64,000 nt of DNA from Bradyrhizobium elkanii USDA 76 (lineage in GTDB: Bacteria; Pseudomonadota; Alphaproteobacteria; Rhizobiales; Xanthobacteraceae): assembly GCF_023278185.1 (NCBI RefSeq), contig NZ_CP066356.1, positions 3,464,001 to 3,528,000 of the forward strand. Direction: 5' to 3'. A program made the translations under genes and the position numbers. Below the pieces are notes generated by a model, which saw nothing but the letters and a program-made list of their open reading frames with translations, was not told the DNA's origin and made no database searches. Of the stretch, positions 29,512-38,290 are shown piece by piece; positions within the stretch are counted from its first letter, which is position 1; each line of letters begins with the position of its first letter.

Positions 29512-30876
29512 ATGGCAACATTTGGCCCAACGCTTCGTCCAATCCCCGGCCTCGACGCCAACCAGCTCACACCATCCGAGCATCAGCTGCAGATGCGTCG
29601 TGCGGTGATCGCCTCCACGGTCGGGACCGCGATCGAGTGGTATGACTTCTTCCTCTACAGCACCGTCACCGGCCTGGTTTTCGCAAAACTGTTCTTTCCG
29701 CATTCCGATCCCTGGGTCGGCACGCTGGAGGCCTTCGCCATCTATGCGGTCGGCTTCGTCGCGCGGCCGATCGGGGCTGCGATCTTCGGGCATTACGGCG
29801 ACCGCATCGGCCGCAAGTCGACGCTGATCGCGACGCTGCTGTTGATGGGCCTGGCGACCGCTGCGGTCGCATTGGTGCCGACCTATTCCAGCATCGGCAT
29901 CTGGGGCGCGGTGATCCTGACCGTGCTGCGCTTCATCCAGGGCGTCGGCGTCGGCGGCGAATGGGGCGGCTCGGTGCTGATGTCGATGGAATGGGCGCGC
30001 AACGATCGCTCGCGCGGCCTGATCGCGTCATGGCCGCAATTCGGCGTGCCCTGCGGGCTGTTCCTCGCCAATCTCGCCGTGCTGGCCTTCAGCCAGATGT
30101 CGGGTGACCAGTTCCTGGCGTGGGGCTGGCGCGTTCCGTTCGCGCTCAGCATCGTCCTGGTCGGCGTCGGCCTCTACATCCGGCTCGGCATTCTGGAAAC
30201 GCCTGTCTTCACCAGGCTGCTGGCCGAGCGTCAGCTCGACCGCACGCCGATGCTGACGGTGATCAAGGACCATCCCAAGGAGATCCTGCTGTCCGCCTTC
30301 GCGCGGATGTCCGAGCAGGCGCCGTTCTACATCTTCACCGCCTTCGTGTTCTCCTACGGCACCGGCACGCTGCACGTCTCGCGCGATTTCCTGCTCACCG
30401 CGGTGCTCGCGGCCTCGGTGCTGTCGTTCGTCTCGATCCCGGTGTTCGGGCATCTGTCCGACCAGATCGGCCGCAAGAACATGTACATGATCGGCGCGTT
30501 GGTGACCGGCATCTTCGGCTTCATCTACTTCGCGATGCTCAATACCGGATCGGCGTCGATCATCTTCCTCGCGATCGTTCTCTCGCTCATTCCGCACGAC
30601 ATGCAGTACGGGCCGCAGGCCGCGCTGATCGCCGAAAGCTTTACCGGACGGCTGCGCTACAGCGGCGCCTCGCTCGGCTATCAGCTCGCATCCGTCATCG
30701 CCGGCGGTCCGGCGCCGCTGATCGCGGCGTGGCTGTTCGGCACCTATCATTCGTGGGTCGCGATCGCGGTCTACATCGCGATCTGCGCCGTCATCACGCT
30801 GGTCGCGACCGCGCTGATGACCGACTTCACCGGCAAAGACATCAATGCGGCCGGCGCGCATGAACGTCGGGCTTGA
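29512..30876 (+). CDS. MFS transporter, metabolite:H+ symporter (MHS) family
   Basis: 454 aa. The ATG at 29512 is preceded by GAGGGAG; the longer open frame adds an implausible Arg-rich stretch. Twelve predicted helices. MHS hallmarks: STVGTAIEWYDFFLYSTVTGLVFAKLFFP in helix 1, HYGDRIGRKSTLIATLLLMGLAT in the loop 2-3 motif, RFIQGVGVGGEWGGSVLMSMEWA in helix 4, and HLSDQIGRKNMYMIG repeated in the second half. Relatives import carboxylates, shikimate or osmolytes. The ligand is unknown; proximity to the peptidase-like gene upstream hints at products of its action, a weak inference. Confidence 0.92.
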   Translation: MATFGPTLRPIPGLDANQLTPSEHQLQMRRAVIASTVGTAIEWYDFFLYSTVTGLVFAKLFFPHSDPWVGTLEAFAIYAVGFVARPIGAAIFGHYGDRIGRKSTLIATLLLMGLATAAVALVPTYSSIGIWGAVILTVLRFIQGVGVGGEWGGSVLMSMEWARNDRSRGLIASWPQFGVPCGLFLANLAVLAFSQMSGDQFLAWGWRVPFALSIVLVGVGLYIRLGILETPVFTRLLAERQLDRTPMLTVIKDHPKEILLSAFARMSEQAPFYIFTAFVFSYGTGTLHVSRDFLLTAVLAASVLSFVSIPVFGHLSDQIGRKNMYMIGALVTGIFGFIYFAMLNTGSASIIFLAIVLSLIPHDMQYGPQAALIAESFTGRLRYSGASLGYQLASVIAGGPAPLIAAWLFGTYHSWVAIAVYIAICAVITLVATALMTDFTGKDINAAGAHERRA

Positions 30877-30895
30877 GACAGCAATGGAGCAGCAG

Positions 30896-31273
30896 ATGAT
30901 GAAATGGCGAAAGGAATCGACGCTTGATCTCTATAACCTCGTCGCGGCGATCTTCCTGCTCGCCGCGCCGTGGCTGTTCGTGCGGGCCAATCCGACCGCG
31001 GCGATCGATCTCAGGACCAGCGGCGCGGCGATAGCGATCATGTCGCTGGCGGCGATCGTCGCGTTCTCGATCTGGGAAGAATGGATCAACCTGGTCGTCG
31101 GCTGCTGGCTGATCGTCTCGCCCTGGCTGCTCGGCTTCGCGCATACCCGCGCGATGCATTTTGCCATCGCCGCCGGCGCGGTGGTGGCCTTCATGGCGCT
31201 GCTCGAGCTGTGGCTCGAGTACGAGAAGACGCATTTCGCGCCGGCCACATCGCAGGCCGCCGAACGGCAGTAA
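30896..31273 (+). CDS. SPW-repeat membrane protein
   Basis: 125 aa from the ATG at 30896 (another at 30899; GGAG at 30887-30890). Four hydrophobic segments in two repeated halves, with the motifs LAAPWLFV and IVSPWLLGF that define the SPW family. Function is unknown. It starts about 20 bp after the MFS transporter stop and is likely in the same transcript. Confidence 0.82.
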   Translation: MMKWRKESTLDLYNLVAAIFLLAAPWLFVRANPTAAIDLRTSGAAIAIMSLAAIVAFSIWEEWINLVVGCWLIVSPWLLGFAHTRAMHFAIAAGAVVAFMALLELWLEYEKTHFAPATSQAAERQ

Positions 31274-31313
31274 GATCCGCCACCGGGGAGACCGAGGTGT
31301 GGCTCTTTGCTTT

Positions 31314-31363
31314 GAGCATGGTCTGCTCGGAAAACCGCTTCGCAACTTTTCCGGATCATGCTC
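31314..31363. repeat. Dispersed palindromic repeat, copy B
   Basis: Outer arms GAGCATG/CATGCTC and inner CGGAAAACCGCTTC/CCGGAT blocks match copy A at 1077-1125 closely. As in copy A, its right edge carries the stop codon of a minus-strand gene. Confidence 0.75.
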
Positions 31364-31635
31364 TAGCAGCCGCGGCAAATGCCCTTGATCTTGCGGTCGA
31401 CGATCGCGTCCTCCTGATCGATGACCTGCTGCGATGTCGATGTCGTCGCCGGAACATCGGCGGCGCGCGGCTGGCGATGGCCGACCGGCGCCGACCACGG
31501 CCTGCTCGCGGTTTCGTTTGACGCATAGGCGCGGGGCTGCTGGACCGCCGCCTGTGCGAAGCAAGCGGTCGCCATTGCCGCGGACATAATCGCAGCCCAG
31601 CCAAGCCGTACGCCGGGTCGTCGAAGATCGATCAT
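31363..31635 (-). CDS. Small secreted protein, 90 aa, unknown function
   Basis: Starts at the ATG at 31635 with GGAG six bases before it (an ATG at 31647 is in frame). Signal peptide: IDLRRPGVRLGWAAIMSAAMATACFAQA. The mature part is polar with PATTSTSQQVIDQEDAIVDRKIKGICRGC; the two Cys at the end could form a disulphide or bind metal. No domain recognised. It ends in the palindromic repeat copy B. Confidence 0.65.
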   Translation of the reverse strand: MIDLRRPGVRLGWAAIMSAAMATACFAQAAVQQPRAYASNETASRPWSAPVGHRQPRAADVPATTSTSQQVIDQEDAIVDRKIKGICRGC

Positions 31636-31843
31636 GAAAATCTCCATGCCGTCATCGCCGCGTTTGCGCGCGGCCTTGATGACATGGAGTGCTCCGGTCG
31701 CTCCGGTATTCCCCGCTCCATCTGATGTGATCGGGCGCTCGCGGCGCGGTGATCGCGCGTGATGAAATAATTTCCGGGCGCGCGCGGTCCTTGATCACAG
31801 GAGCCGAGCTAGGTCGGCTTCATCCACCGTACGGAGAAATCCC

Positions 31844-32068
31844 ATGACCAAATTGACCTTCGCAGCGCTTGCGCTGGTTGCGGCAGCCGCCTGTTCGACG
31901 CAGGCGTCCGCCGCCGGCAACAACGCTGCGGTGCGGCGCGCCAATGCTTCGATGACGACAACGACGGTCAGCAGCAAGACCACCGATTGCGTGCGCGCGC
32001 CGAAGGTTGGATCGTTCGCGACCGCCCCCTTCACCGAGCCGCCCTGCATGCCCGGCACTATGCGCTGA
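31844..32068 (+). CDS. Small secreted protein, 74 aa, unknown function
   Basis: GGAG eight bases before the ATG at 31844. Signal peptide TKLTFAALALVAAAACSTQASAAG. The mature part of about 50 residues is Thr/Ser-rich, with two Cys (TTDCVRAPKVG, TEPPCMPG) that could form a disulphide. No known family. A strong bidirectional terminator follows 14 bp after the stop. Confidence 0.68.
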   Translation: MTKLTFAALALVAAAACSTQASAAGNNAAVRRANASMTTTTVSSKTTDCVRAPKVGSFATAPFTEPPCMPGTMR

Positions 32069-32081
32069 CCGCACACAGCAA

Positions 32082-32110
32082 AAAGCCCCGGACCTGAAGT
32101 CCGGGGCTTT
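32082..32110. terminator. Bidirectional Rho-independent terminator
   Basis: Perfect 11-bp arms AAAGCCCCGGA/TCCGGGGCTTT around CCTGAAG, with A-tracts and T-tracts on the two sides. It serves the small secreted gene (plus) and the hydrolase (minus). Confidence 0.85.
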
Positions 32111-32135
32111 GGGCCTGGCCTCGTTCCTGAGGCGG

Positions 32136-32837
32136 TTATTCCGGCTTGCCGATCGTCACCGCGAGCTTGCCGACGCCGTTGACGCCGCATTCGAGCTTGT
32201 CGCCCACCTGCAGCTGCGAGACGCCGGCGGGCGTGCCGGTCATGATGATGTCGCCGGCGGTGAGCTTCACCTGCTGCGAGAGCTGCCAGATGATTTCAGG
32301 CACGTTCCAGATCAGCTCGGTGAGGTCGCCCTTCTGGGCTTCCTTGCCGTTGACGGTGAGCCAGATCTTGCCCGCGGTCGGGTGGCCGATCTTCGCGGCC
32401 GGCTGGATCGCCGAGCAGGGCGCGGAATAGTCGAACGACTTGCCGATCTCCCACGGCCGCTCCTTCTTGCGCGAGGCGATCTGCAGGTCGCGGCGGGTCA
32501 GGTCGATGCCGACGGCATAGCCGTAGACATGCTCGAGCGCCTTGTCGGCGGGAATGTTCAGCCCGCCGCTCTTCATCGCCACCACCAGCTCGACCTCGTG
32601 ATGCAGGTCCTTGGTCAGCGGCGGATAGGGGATGGTCGCGCCATCGGGCACCAGCATGTCGGCATGCTTGCCGAAGAAGAACGGCGGCGCGCGCTCGTCA
32701 TTGCCCATCTCCCTGATATGCTCGAGATAGTTGCGGCCAACGCACCAGATGCGGCGGACCGGATAGGTGCCGGATTCGCCGACGACGGGAAGCGAGGGCT
32801 GCGGGGGAAGCGGAATGACGGTGGATGCGGCGTTCAT
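32136..32837 (-). CDS. Fumarylacetoacetate hydrolase family protein (fumarylpyruvate hydrolase-like)
   Basis: 233 aa, the size of the short FAH family. After the N-terminal strand comes WCVGRNYLEHIREMG, the conserved start of the FAH domain; the metal ligands are in LHHEVELVV, and GYAVGIDLTRRDLQ and GKSFDYSAPCS, as well as DIIMTGTPAGVSQLQVGD, follow. The set resembles fumarylpyruvate hydrolase of gentisate breakdown, but no other gentisate gene is nearby, so the substrate is open. Cytoplasmic, Mg-dependent C-C bond hydrolysis expected. Confidence 0.88.
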   Translation of the reverse strand: MNAASTVIPLPPQPSLPVVGESGTYPVRRIWCVGRNYLEHIREMGNDERAPPFFFGKHADMLVPDGATIPYPPLTKDLHHEVELVVAMKSGGLNIPADKALEHVYGYAVGIDLTRRDLQIASRKKERPWEIGKSFDYSAPCSAIQPAAKIGHPTAGKIWLTVNGKEAQKGDLTELIWNVPEIIWQLSQQVKLTAGDIIMTGTPAGVSQLQVGDKLECGVNGVGKLAVTIGKPE

Positions 32838-32990
32838 GAACGGGTCCCGGAGGGTTGAAGGAGGGAGCGCGGGCGGTATTTACGCGCTTACGCCGCTCAG
32901 GGCTAGTGGCCGCGGCTGCATCCGGCGCAGAGGTGAGGCCAGCTTTCCGCCGAGCGCGGCCGCCTTTGGTCGACAAAGGCGGTGGTGCCC

Positions 32991-34169
32991 ATGAGGAAAT
33001 GGCTTTCGATCGGCCTGGTGCTGATCGTTGTGGTCCTGATCGTCGCCGCCGTCCGGTTTTTCGTGGTTGCCCCGGAGCGGATCGACCGGGCGCAGAACAG
33101 GGTCCAGCGCGTTGCGCTGGATATCACGCCCGCCGCAACGGCCTTGCAGGCGACGCTCGACGTGGCGGACATGCATGCGGACAGCCTGTTGTGGAAGCGT
33201 GACCTGATCGCGCGATCCGATCGCGGCCATATCGATCTGCCGCGCCTGATCGAAGGGCACTACGCGCTGCAGGTGTTCTCGTCGGTCACCAAGTCGCCCA
33301 AGGGCCAGAACTATGAGGCCAACGGCGCCGACACCGACACCATCACGAATCTGGCCATCATCGATCTGCAGCCGCCGCGGACATGGTTCTCGTTGCTGCA
33401 GCGCTCGCTGTGGCATGCCGAGAAACTGCGGAGCTTCGCCGAGCAGTCCGCTGGGCGGCTGCGCCTGATTACGACGCCGGCCGACCTCGATCGCCTGCTC
33501 GCCGACCGCAAGGGCGGCGCGACGGTGGTTGGCGGCATGCTCTCGATCGAGGGCTTGCAGGACATCGAGGGCAATATCGCCAATCTCGACGTGCTCTACG
33601 CCGCCGGATTCAGAATGGCCGGCCTCGCGCACTTCTTCGACAATGATGTCGCAGGCTCGATGCACGGCGTCGCAAAGGGCGGCCTGACGCCGCTCGGCCG
33701 GCAGGTGGTGCAGCGGATGGAGGCGATGGGCATGATCGTCGACCTCGCGCATGCGAGCCACGCGGCGGTCGCCGAGGTGCTGGCGACGGCGACGCGCCCC
33801 GTGGTCTCAAGCCATGGCGGCGTTCAGGCGACCTGCAAGGTCAACCGCAACCTCACCGATGACGAAGTCCGGGGTGTCGCGCGGACCGGCGGCGTGGTCG
33901 GCATCGGTTTCTGGCAAGGCGCGGTCTGCTCGCTCGATCCGAACAATGTGGCGCGGGCGATTGCCCATGTCCGCGACCTGGTCGGGATCGACCATGTCGG
34001 CCTCGGCTCGGATTTCGACGGCTCGACCACGACGGGCTTCGATGCCAGCGAGATCGTCGCCGTGACCCAGGCGCTGATGTCGCGCGGGTTCTCGGAGGAC
34101 GACATCCGCAAGGTCATGGGCGGCAACGTGCTGCGCGTGCTCCGCGCAGGCATTGCCCCGAAGGGATGA
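32991..34169 (+). CDS. Membrane dipeptidase (peptidase M19 family)
   Basis: 392 aa from the ATG at 32991; a GTG at 32982 is in frame. One N-terminal membrane anchor (WLSIGLVLIVVVLIVAAVRFFVV), so the catalytic domain is periplasmic. Zinc-site motifs: DMHADSLLWKRD, a Glu in GGMLSIEGLQD, VDLAHASH and VVSSHGG, then a DHVGLGSDFDG segment. Relatives cleave dipeptides, including D-Xaa peptides. Next gene is convergent, 7 bp away. Confidence 0.92.
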   Translation: MRKWLSIGLVLIVVVLIVAAVRFFVVAPERIDRAQNRVQRVALDITPAATALQATLDVADMHADSLLWKRDLIARSDRGHIDLPRLIEGHYALQVFSSVTKSPKGQNYEANGADTDTITNLAIIDLQPPRTWFSLLQRSLWHAEKLRSFAEQSAGRLRLITTPADLDRLLADRKGGATVVGGMLSIEGLQDIEGNIANLDVLYAAGFRMAGLAHFFDNDVAGSMHGVAKGGLTPLGRQVVQRMEAMGMIVDLAHASHAAVAEVLATATRPVVSSHGGVQATCKVNRNLTDDEVRGVARTGGVVGIGFWQGAVCSLDPNNVARAIAHVRDLVGIDHVGLGSDFDGSTTTGFDASEIVAVTQALMSRGFSEDDIRKVMGGNVLRVLRAGIAPKG

Positions 34170-34176
34170 GAGGGAC

Positions 34177-35988
34177 CTAGCCGGTGGCGCTGATCGGTGC
34201 CAGCGCGAGCGGTGACGGGTCGTGGTGGTGCTGCAGGCGGAAGAACGAGGCGTAGCGGCCGCCGCGGCGCAGCAATTCCTCGTGCCGTCCGCGCTCGACG
34301 ATCTCGCCGCCCTCAACCACCAGGATCGCATCGGCGTGCATGATGGTGTGCAGGCGGTGCGCGATCACGATCGTGGTGCGGCACTGGCAGAGATGCTCGA
34401 TCGCTTCCTGCACCTGCTTCTCGGACTCCGAGTCGAGCGCGGCGGTGGCCTCGTCGAGCAGGATGATCGGCGCGTTCTTGATCAGCGCGCGGGCGACCGC
34501 GATCCGCTGGCGCTGCCCGCCGGACAGCTGGGTGCCGTGCTCGCCGACCGGCGTGTCATAGCCGAGCGGGAAGCTCATGATGAAGTCGTGCGCGCAGGCG
34601 GCTTTGGCGGCGTCGACGATCTCCTGCTCGGTGGCGCCCTGCTTGCCGAAGGCGATGTTGGCACGGATGGTATCGCGGAACAGATAGACGTCCTGCCCGA
34701 CATAGGCGGTCTGCTGCCGCAGCGACTTGCGCGACACCGACGAGATCGACTGTCCGTCGATCAGGATGTCGCCATCGCGCGTCTCGTAGAAGCGCAGCAG
34801 CAAGGCCAGCACGGTCGATTTGCCGCCGCCGGAGGGGCCGACCAGCGCGGTCACCTTGCCGGGCTCGGCGACGAAGCTCATGCGGTTCAGCACCGGTTCG
34901 CCCGGCCGATAGGCGAAGCTGACGTCGCGCAGCTCGATCCGCGCGTCGGAGAGTTTCAGCGCCGGCTTGTCGTCATCGATCTGTTCGCTCGCCGGGCTGT
35001 CGACCACCTCGAGCAGCATCCGCGCGCCGACCAGCTGGCTGTTGAGGTCAATGTTGAGTCGCGCCAGCCGCTTGGCCGGCTCGGTCGCCATCAGGAACGC
35101 GGTCAGGAACGTGAAGAACTGGCCCGGCGTGGAGCCGAGCGCCACCACGCTGTAGCCGCCATACATCAGGCAGCCGGCGACCGCGAAGCCGCCGAGCATT
35201 TCCATCAGCGGATTGGAACGGTTGGCGACGCGCGCCATCTTGTTGGCATTGGTCTCGACGGTTGCGATGTGCTCGTCGATCCGCTGCTGCATGGTGCCTT
35301 CCAGCGTGAACGCCTTCACGGTGCGGATGCCCTGCAGCGATTCCTGCATCGTCTCCATGATGTCGGCGGTGCCGGTGAACTGGTTGTAGGCGAGCCCCTT
35401 GATCCGCTTCACCAGCCTGCGCAGCATCAGCATCGCCGGCGGCACCGCCACGAGCCCGATGAACGACATCAGCGGGTCCTGCCAGACCATGACGGCGACC
35501 ATGCTGACCAGCATCAGGAAGTCGCGGCCGATCGCATTGACCAGCATGTTGAGCACGTCGGTGATCGACTTGGCGCCGGCGGTCAGCCGCGCCAGGAATT
35601 CCGACGAGTGCCGCTGCGAGAAGAAGCCGATGCTCTCGCTCATCAGCTTGGCGAAGAGCTGCCGCTGGTTGCTGGCGAGGATGGCGTTGGAGATCTTGTT
35701 CAGGATCACCATGTGGCCGTAGGTCGCCACGCCCTTGATGAACAGCAGCACCACCGTGATCCCGGCGAACATCGCGATGCCGGGGATGTTCTTGTCGACA
35801 TAGGCTTGGTTGATCACCTGGCCGAGCACGTAGGTGGCGCCGGCCGTCGAGCCGGCCGCAACGGCCATCAGGGCGAACGCCGTCAGATAGCGCCGCCAAT
35901 AGGTAATCCCTTGTTCCGTGACCAGGCGGCGAATCAGGATCGCCGCGCCATAGGGATCGTCGGTAATTTTCTTTGGAAACTGGGCCAT
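34177..35988 (-). CDS. ABC transporter, fused permease-ATPase, MsbA-like lipid exporter
   Basis: 603 aa. Six membrane helices (about residues 35-325) and a C-terminal ATPase with Walker A GPSGGGKST, Q-loop YVGQDVYLFRDT, signature LSGGQRQRIAVARAL and Walker B ILLDEATAALD. This is the layout of MsbA, which flips lipid A-core across the inner membrane. Position at the edge of a 20-kb LPS gene block supports that, but related half-transporters carry other lipids or sugars. It works as a homodimer. Confidence 0.85.
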   Translation of the reverse strand: MAQFPKKITDDPYGAAILIRRLVTEQGITYWRRYLTAFALMAVAAGSTAGATYVLGQVINQAYVDKNIPGIAMFAGITVVLLFIKGVATYGHMVILNKISNAILASNQRQLFAKLMSESIGFFSQRHSSEFLARLTAGAKSITDVLNMLVNAIGRDFLMLVSMVAVMVWQDPLMSFIGLVAVPPAMLMLRRLVKRIKGLAYNQFTGTADIMETMQESLQGIRTVKAFTLEGTMQQRIDEHIATVETNANKMARVANRSNPLMEMLGGFAVAGCLMYGGYSVVALGSTPGQFFTFLTAFLMATEPAKRLARLNIDLNSQLVGARMLLEVVDSPASEQIDDDKPALKLSDARIELRDVSFAYRPGEPVLNRMSFVAEPGKVTALVGPSGGGKSTVLALLLRFYETRDGDILIDGQSISSVSRKSLRQQTAYVGQDVYLFRDTIRANIAFGKQGATEQEIVDAAKAACAHDFIMSFPLGYDTPVGEHGTQLSGGQRQRIAVARALIKNAPIILLDEATAALDSESEKQVQEAIEHLCQCRTTIVIAHRLHTIMHADAILVVEGGEIVERGRHEELLRRGGRYASFFRLQHHHDPSPLALAPISATG

Positions 35989-36097
35989 CCGCGTTCCATT
36001 GACGGCGGGCAGCGCCGGCCGTCAGGGTTGCGGGACCTCCTTGCCCGCTTGGTGGGGCTTTTTCAAGCACAATAACTGCTTGATAACGGTTTGTTTT

Positions 36098-37111
36098 TTA
36101 GGCCGATTCCGCCTGTCGCGCGGAGCCCGCGCGCTCCCGGAACAGCTTCTCCTCCCAGGCCAGTGCGTGGCTCGCGATGGTCTCGAGATCGTCGTAATGC
36201 GGGGTCCAGTCGAGCAGCGAGCGGATCCTTGTCGTATCGGCCACCATGGTCATGATGTCGCCGGGCCGCCGCGCGGCGTAGGCGACCGCGAAATTGCGCA
36301 TCGAGACCCGGCGCACCGCCTCGATGGTTTCGAGCACGGAATAGCCGCGGCCATAACCGCAATTCAGCGTCACCGATTGCCCGCCGGCACACAGATAGGA
36401 CAACGCCGAGCGATGCGCCTCGACGAGGTCGCTGACATGGATGAAGTCCCTGATGCAGCTGCCGTCCTGGGTCGGATAGTCGGTGCCGAACACGTCGATC
36501 TTGGCGCGCTGGCCGGTTGCGGCCTCGACTGCGATCTTGAGCAGATGGGTGGCGCCGATGGTGGCAAGGCCGACGCGGCCCTTCGGGTCGGCGCCGGCGA
36601 CGTTGAAGTAGCGCAGCACGACGTAGCTCATGCCATGAGCGGATGCGACATCGTGCAGCATGATCTCGGTCATCAGCTTCGACGAGCCGTAGGGCGACAG
36701 CGGACGGGTCGGTGCGATCTCCGGCACCGGCACCTGGTCCGGGTTGCCGTAGACGGCCGCGGTCGAGGAGAAGATGAAACGGCTGACGCCGCCCTTGACC
36801 GCCGCGTTGAGCAGGCTGCGCGTCGTCATGGTGTTGTTGCGGTAGTAGCCGAGCGGATCGCGCATCGAGTCCGGCACCACGACGGAGCCCGCGAAATGGA
36901 TGATGCTGTCGATGCCGTGCTGGGCGATCACGCCTTCGACGAGGTTCTCGTCGCCGGCGTCGCCGATGAACAGCGGCACGCCTTCGGGCAGGAACGCGGA
37001 GAAGCCGGTGGAAAGGTTGTCGATCACGACGACGCTCTCGCCGGCATCGACCAGCGCATGAACCATGTGACTTCCGATATAGCCGGCGCCGCCGGTCACG
37101 AGCACGGTCAT
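36098..37111 (-). CDS. galE: UDP-glucose 4-epimerase
   Basis: 337 aa. Rossmann motif VTGGAGYIGSHMVHALVDAG at the N-terminus, FSSTAAVYGNPD with the catalytic Ser/Thr, and YGSSKLMTE (Tyr-x3-Lys). C-terminal GYGRGYSVLETI and RPGDI are typical of GalE. It interconverts UDP-glucose and UDP-galactose, supplying galactose for LPS and exopolysaccharide. Confidence 0.93.
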   Translation of the reverse strand: MTVLVTGGAGYIGSHMVHALVDAGESVVVIDNLSTGFSAFLPEGVPLFIGDAGDENLVEGVIAQHGIDSIIHFAGSVVVPDSMRDPLGYYRNNTMTTRSLLNAAVKGGVSRFIFSSTAAVYGNPDQVPVPEIAPTRPLSPYGSSKLMTEIMLHDVASAHGMSYVVLRYFNVAGADPKGRVGLATIGATHLLKIAVEAATGQRAKIDVFGTDYPTQDGSCIRDFIHVSDLVEAHRSALSYLCAGGQSVTLNCGYGRGYSVLETIEAVRRVSMRNFAVAYAARRPGDIMTMVADTTRIRSLLDWTPHYDDLETIASHALAWEEKLFRERAGSARQAESA

Positions 37112-37243
37112 GGATGGAGCTCTCCCAATATTCTTTAATTGACGATGCTAGCGGGAGTGCGGTGAAGAGGGGGTTTCGCCGCGGCCGAACTGGCCACTAT
37201 GCTTAATGTTGCGTATAGGAACTGGCACGAAACGGAGACTTGC

Positions 37244-38290
37244 GTGCCGATCGAGAACACACCTGCCGGCGAGCTCGAGCTCATCGTGCCCAATCTGCAC
37301 CGACGTTATTCGGGTGTCACCGCGACCAACCGCATGGTCGCGCCGAAACTTGCAAAGATGCTTCGCGCAGGCTGGCTCGGCTCGCATCGGCCCGACGGCA
37401 TCGACGCGATCGGATTTGCCGATCTCCTGCACCTGTGGCGGCGGGCGCGGCCCGTGATCTGGCATGCGCGGCGCAACGACGAGATGATTGCCGGGCTCGT
37501 GTTGCGCGCGCTTGGCTGGCCGCTGAAACTGATCTTCACCTCGGCGGCGCAGCGCCATCACACCTGGCTGACGCGCTGGCTGATCCGCAACATGGATGCG
37601 ATCATCGCGACCAGTCCGCTGTCGGCCTCCTATCTGAAGCGCGACGCGACAGTGGTGATGCACGGCGTCGACACGGATCGTTATGCGCCGCCCGCCGATC
37701 GCGCGAGCGCCTTCGCCGAGAGCGGACTGCCGGGGCGCTATGCGATCGGCTGCTTCGGGCGGGTGCGCGCGCAGAAGGGCAGCGACGTGTTCGTCGAGGC
37801 GATGTGCAGGCTGCTGCCGCGCTATCCCGATTTCACCGCGGTCATCGTCGGCGCCGTGGTGCCGGAGCAGTTGGCCTTTGCCAACGAGCTGAAGCGGAAG
37901 ATCGAGGCCGCCGGCCTGCAATCGCGCATCATCATCACGGGCGAACTGCCGATCGAGGATGTCGTGCGCTGGTACCAGCGGCTGACGATCTACGCCTTCA
38001 CCTCGCGCAATGAAGGTTTCGGCCTGACCCTGATCGAGGCGATGTCGGCGGGCGCGGCGCTGGTGGCGGCGCGCGCGGGCGCTGCCGAGTTCGTGGTCGA
38101 GGACGGCGTCACCGGCGTGCTGACGTCGCCCGGCAACGCCGACGCGCTGGTGGCCGCGCTGGAGCCGTTGATGCGCGATCCGGCATCGGCCGCGGCGATG
38201 AGCGCGCGGGCGCGCCAACGAGTTGTGGATAAGTTCAGCCTCGATGCGGAAGCGGGCGCGATCGCCAAGGTCTATCGCGCGCTGACTTGA
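37244..38290 (+). CDS. LPS core glycosyltransferase, GT4 family (LpcC-like)
   Basis: 348 aa from a GTG at 37244, which has GGAG six bases before it; the ATG at 37199 has none. GT-B fold: N-terminal LIVPNLHRRYSGVTATNRMVA, and the C-terminal donor site IGCFGRVRAQKGSDVFVEAM and SRNEGFGLTLIEAMSAGAALVAARAG with the EX7E motif. The beginning and HARRNDEMIAGLVLRAL resemble LpcC, the rhizobial enzyme adding mannose to the Kdo region of the core. Its 3' end overlaps convergent waaF by 19 bp. Confidence 0.85.
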   Translation: MPIENTPAGELELIVPNLHRRYSGVTATNRMVAPKLAKMLRAGWLGSHRPDGIDAIGFADLLHLWRRARPVIWHARRNDEMIAGLVLRALGWPLKLIFTSAAQRHHTWLTRWLIRNMDAIIATSPLSASYLKRDATVVMHGVDTDRYAPPADRASAFAESGLPGRYAIGCFGRVRAQKGSDVFVEAMCRLLPRYPDFTAVIVGAVVPEQLAFANELKRKIEAAGLQSRIIITGELPIEDVVRWYQRLTIYAFTSRNEGFGLTLIEAMSAGAALVAARAGAAEFVVEDGVTGVLTSPGNADALVAALEPLMRDPASAAAMSARARQRVVDKFSLDAEAGAIAKVYRALT